Part shown: piece after piece, positions 61,321 through 64,000 of the stretch
Numbering within the stretch: position 1 is the first letter of the stretch
Layout of the letters: every line of letters starts with the position of its first letter
From: Myrica gale
Lineage: Eukaryota; Streptophyta; Magnoliopsida; Fagales; Myricaceae
NCBI GenBank assembly: GCA_963930655.1
Contig: OZ005605.1
Location: 18,483,501-18,547,500 of the forward strand
DNA: 64,000 nt
Reading direction: 5' to 3'
Translations under genes and position numbers: made by a program
The notes under the pieces: model-generated
What the model was told of the DNA's origin: nothing
What the model saw: only the letters and a program-made list of their open reading frames with translations
Databases searched by the model: none

Positions 61321-61560
61321 TCAATAAGCCTCACGTGCTTCTACCACTCGAGCGAAATGTTGTGTCAGCTCAACGCTCTGCTTTGCGAGAGAGACAGATA
61401 AGGGACGAGGACGCGGACGCGGACGCGGACGAAAGCGAAGGGCGGTTTGCTGTTGAAACTGAAACGGTTCGACCCGTATGCTTACTGTACCAATCAGACG
61501 GTAATTCTCGGATCCCTGACACTCAGGTAATGCCGTTTGTGTGCTCCTGAAAAATGAATC
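61321..61560. other. Open on both strands, with GGACGC hexamer repeats
   Basis: Plus strand: a frame with DEDADADADE and a following LLYQSDGNSRIPDTQ ended by a donor-like CAG|GTAATG (61530). Minus strand: a frame of 92 codons with PRPRPRPRP from the same GGACGC repeat. Neither product is recognised. It may be a first exon or a promoter CpG-rich patch next to the ATPase gene's 3' end. Confidence 0.25.
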
Positions 61561-62077
61561 TTCGACGGTGTTCCTTCGTTTCGGCATCATTTCACTCAAC
61601 TGGGTTCTTTTAGTTAAAAACCTTTCAAACTTGACATTGGGTGTCGCAGAACTGCAGGCTTCAGTGTGTCTCTAATGTGCTTTACCGTTCTTTGTTCTAG
61701 TCGCTTGCTAATTTTCTTTATGAAATCAGAACTTCGTCCATTCCTCTGTTATCAAATCATTACTAAGAAATTGACAAATTTCTATGGTGCTTAGAGTGAC
61801 AGTGAAAATATACTTGAGCATACAGAAATTCGAGCAAGTTATCATCTCGCAACCAATCATATATACACCTATAATATTATTGGCTGAGATGGGTGTACTA
61901 AGCCCATCGTTTGACAGACATACGACTGTACTAAAAGTGGAAATACCTATTAACCATCGTTGACATGCTTATTTATACATTCCCTTTTATTATAATATTC
62001 ACAGGACAGCATAGAATTTCCATTGATGAGTGGCAGCTCATGATTTGAAGGAGATTCTGAGGGAGCAAAAGGTCATG

Positions 62078-64000
62078 CTAATTGTTCCAGACGTGAACCC
62101 AGAGGGCAGAGGGTCTGCTAAACCAATCCATGATGCAGCTGGATGTGTACTTCATTGCCAAATCAATAGCCCATGAAGCCATCCCAATTAGAAGACAGAT
62201 GAACCATTCAAACCAATTCAGTTTTGCATAGCCTTCAAGGGCATGCGCAAGCTCAATGAAAGCCAACTGCAGAACCAGAATCACAGCCAGGCCCACTGCA
62301 AATAATCGGTTACGATGAATACCCTTCAACACATTCTTCTTCTCTGGCTCCCTTGCAATGACTTGGCTAAATACTTGGCAGAGAACAAAACTATTGAAGA
62401 TAATGGTTTTAGAAACCCTCTCGTTGATGTCCAAGATAGCTTGCCCTTTGAATTGGAAGCTCAATAAGACCATGGCCTGATACAGAGCTTGATTGACCAG
62501 GTTTCTCCACATAACTTTGGTGATAAGTGGTTCAGATTGTCTCAATGGCGGCTTGTCCATCAGTTCCTCTGTTGGTGGCTCAATCAATAATGCAAGGCCA
62601 CCTAGAAGGGTTACTACAAAGTTTACCCAGAGCACTTCGATCTCCTTAATTGGTGAGTATTGAAAAAACATTGTTGTGAAGGGGGTCATCAACAACACCG
62701 CAATATTCGTGGTGAGCTCAAGTTGGATATACTTCTGAATGTTGTCATAAGTACTTCTTCCGTACCTTACTAGTGGGAACAATAAACTGAAATTGCCATC
62801 CCTGATGATAATTTGAGAACTTCTTCTGGCCATTTCACTGCTACAAGTCTCCATCACAATCCCCACATCAGCTTCTTTTAGTGCCGGAACCTCATTTGTT
62901 TTGACTCCAACCACCGCGACTTTGTGGCCTTTTTTCTTTAAACATTGCACTAGAAGAAGCTTGTCAGAAGGGGAAGAGTTTCCCATCACAGCTATGTTAT
63001 CTACTATGTTCATCCTCTCTTCATCAGTATAACTTTGGAACTCTTCACCTCCAAGCACCAAGCCACTTGAGTTGGGAAGCAGTCCACACTCGAGGGTTTT
63101 GGCTTTCAACACTAATTCATTATCTTCTGAAACCAGGATGATGTTAACTCCAGCATTTTTCCAAGCTTCTACTGCTATTACTGGCTTTGTCCAGCGCTTG
63201 TCAGCATTTAGTGGATTCTGTATCAGCCAATCTGGTTTGTCAACACAGATAGCTGTGACAGAACCCATGTTAAAACAAGCCAAAGGCTCTTGGGCAGAGG
63301 CCTTCTCTGACAGTATCTTCTTGTTCCAATAAGCAATGGCCAGCAAGATTACGAGAGATGTTCCTTCCATTGCTCCAACCAGCAACATAGTAAGTGCAGT
63401 TGTTAAGGCATAGGTCTTCCCATTTGGTTTCATAACAATTCTCTTGATGGCATCCATTAGCTCCTCGCTTACAGTTGGTTTCTCCTTAAGGTGTAGGTGG
63501 CCTGAGTCAACATCTTCCTTTCGAAGCTTAAATCGGAGGAACAACACTACAAGAATGAGGATAGATGTCAAAAGCCCAGTAATTTCTGTGCCTGTGCCCA
63601 CCTTGTCAAGTTTCGCTGGTAATGAGCTCATGCTGGGATCATGGGCAACCTTGTTCATCAAATGACCCCAGGTTGTGTCCATGCCCACTGATGTAACTAG
63701 CATACCACATCTTCCATCAATCACCTTTGCACCATAGAATAAAAATGGGTTCTTGTAATCAATAATGATGTCTAAACCATCATGTACTTTTAAGAATTCA
63801 CCAGAAACGAACAAGCCATCAGCAGGGATCAGATGTTCCCTCTCGAGGAATACTATGTCACCCAACAAAATGTCACATATGGGCAGCTTAAGGGGGCATC
63901 CACCTCTGGAGACATCAAATTCAATTTGCTTCGACTTTGTTGTCAGCTCTCCTGACATCTTCTGTGAATCTTTGAGCCAGAGTTTACGCAGTAAAGGAGC
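62078..64000 (-). CDS. ACA-type Ca2+-ATPase homologue lacking catalytic motifs (partial)
   Basis: The frame is open for 641 codons from the window edge to TAA at 62078; the 5' end lies outside. It aligns in order with plant autoinhibited plasma-membrane-type Ca2+-ATPases (ACA12/13 class): LLGDIVFLEREHLIPADGLF and MLVTSVGMDTTWG of the A-domain, the M3-M4 region, NMGSVTAICVDK, SSPSDKLLLVQCLKKKGHK and VPALKEADVGI of the P-domain, then M5-M10 (VLWVNFVV, EPPTEELM, MWRNLVNQALYQ, FNSFVLCQVF, KNVLKGIHRNRLF). Missing or changed: A-domain TGES; M4 PEGL (now MEGT); DKTGT (now DKPDW, about 63241); about 240 aa of nucleotide-binding domain; TGDN (now SEDN); TGDGxND (now VGVKTNE); the M5 asparagine and M6 aspartate that bind Ca2+. 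It cannot be a pump, yet there is no stop or frameshift. Confidence 0.88.
   Translation of the reverse strand, partial: APLLRKLWLKDSQKMSGELTTKSKQIEFDVSRGGCPLKLPICDILLGDIVFLEREHLIPADGLFVSGEFLKVHDGLDIIIDYKNPFLFYGAKVIDGRCGMLVTSVGMDTTWGHLMNKVAHDPSMSSLPAKLDKVGTGTEITGLLTSILILVVLFLRFKLRKEDVDSGHLHLKEKPTVSEELMDAIKRIVMKPNGKTYALTTALTMLLVGAMEGTSLVILLAIAYWNKKILSEKASAQEPLACFNMGSVTAICVDKPDWLIQNPLNADKRWTKPVIAVEAWKNAGVNIILVSEDNELVLKAKTLECGLLPNSSGLVLGGEEFQSYTDEERMNIVDNIAVMGNSSPSDKLLLVQCLKKKGHKVAVVGVKTNEVPALKEADVGIVMETCSSEMARRSSQIIIRDGNFSLLFPLVRYGRSTYDNIQKYIQLELTTNIAVLLMTPFTTMFFQYSPIKEIEVLWVNFVVTLLGGLALLIEPPTEELMDKPPLRQSEPLITKVMWRNLVNQALYQAMVLLSFQFKGQAILDINERVSKTIIFNSFVLCQVFSQVIAREPEKKNVLKGIHRNRLFAVGLAVILVLQLAFIELAHALEGYAKLNWFEWFICLLIGMASWAIDLAMKYTSSCIMDWFSRPSALWVHVWNN

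Noticed and set aside
61335..61550. Calling the GGACGC-repeat frame a defined gene
   Set aside because: Both strands are open for the same compositional reason, and neither product is recognisable.
1..64000. tRNA genes, rRNA, CRISPR arrays, bacterial-type operons, organelle DNA insertions
   Set aside because: Looked for by eye (A/B boxes, cloverleaf, regular spacers, plastid/mitochondrial genes). The few GGTTCGA matches lacked a paired A box or stems; nothing else was found. A covariance-model scan would be decisive.

Overview
This is nuclear DNA from a flowering plant, most likely a woody eudicot. The genes have many exons with GT-AG introns, and their products are plant proteins (ADA2b, a CYP71-type P450, CASP-like, SERP/RAMP4, NAR1, an ACA-type P-type ATPase). 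Spacers are AT-rich and full of plant transposons. I see no rRNA, tRNA or CRISPR. Gene models were built by hand by matching reading frame, splice site and conserved family motifs across exons.

Layout. 0-7 kb: broken gene pieces. These are a C2-domain (MCTP/QUIRKY-like) fragment, one exon of RNA polymerase II subunit RPB4, GC-rich terminal repeats of a TIR transposon family, and a decayed BAH/Agenet gene with a 1.16-kb TIR element just upstream. 8.7-13.3 kb (-): intact 13-exon ADA2b (556 aa). 13.4-19.8 kb: spacer with duplications, an 863-bp poly(A)-tailed retroposed insert in a 17-bp target duplication, and a Copia scrap. 19.9-21.6 kb (+): CYP71-like P450 with one frameshift. 23.4-26.1 kb (+): intact 404-aa coiled-coil protein. 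26.7-29.0 kb (-): SERP/RAMP4, converging on it; the start codon is alone on its exon and intron 1 holds an 800-bp transposon. 31.4-35.7 kb (-): intact 11-exon NAR1 (477 aa) with all eight cluster cysteines. 37.9-40.3 kb (+): dead, 5'-truncated LINE. 40.6-44.1 kb (-): CASP-like gene with one frameshift and a solo Copia LTR in intron 2. 47.5 kb (-): X8-domain fragment. 48.1 kb: intact TRIM element. 50.0 kb (-): 131-aa protein of unknown function. 51.7-55.8 kb: Tourist-like MITEs and a hAT-like element full of minisatellite. 56.5-61.3 kb: decayed Ty3/gypsy element with both LTRs and probably a nested insertion. 62.1 kb to the window edge (-): an ACA-like Ca2+-ATPase homologue open for 641 codons but lacking the N-domain and every catalytic motif.

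The working genes look like unrelated housekeeping functions: chromatin acetylation (ADA2b), cytosolic Fe-S assembly (NAR1) and ER translocon stress (SERP). No operon-like or cluster logic links them. The most unusual item is the ATPase-derived gene, which looks like a pseudoenzyme rather than a random pseudogene. The P450 and the CASP-like gene are each broken by a single missing base, so an assembly error has to be excluded before either is called a pseudogene.
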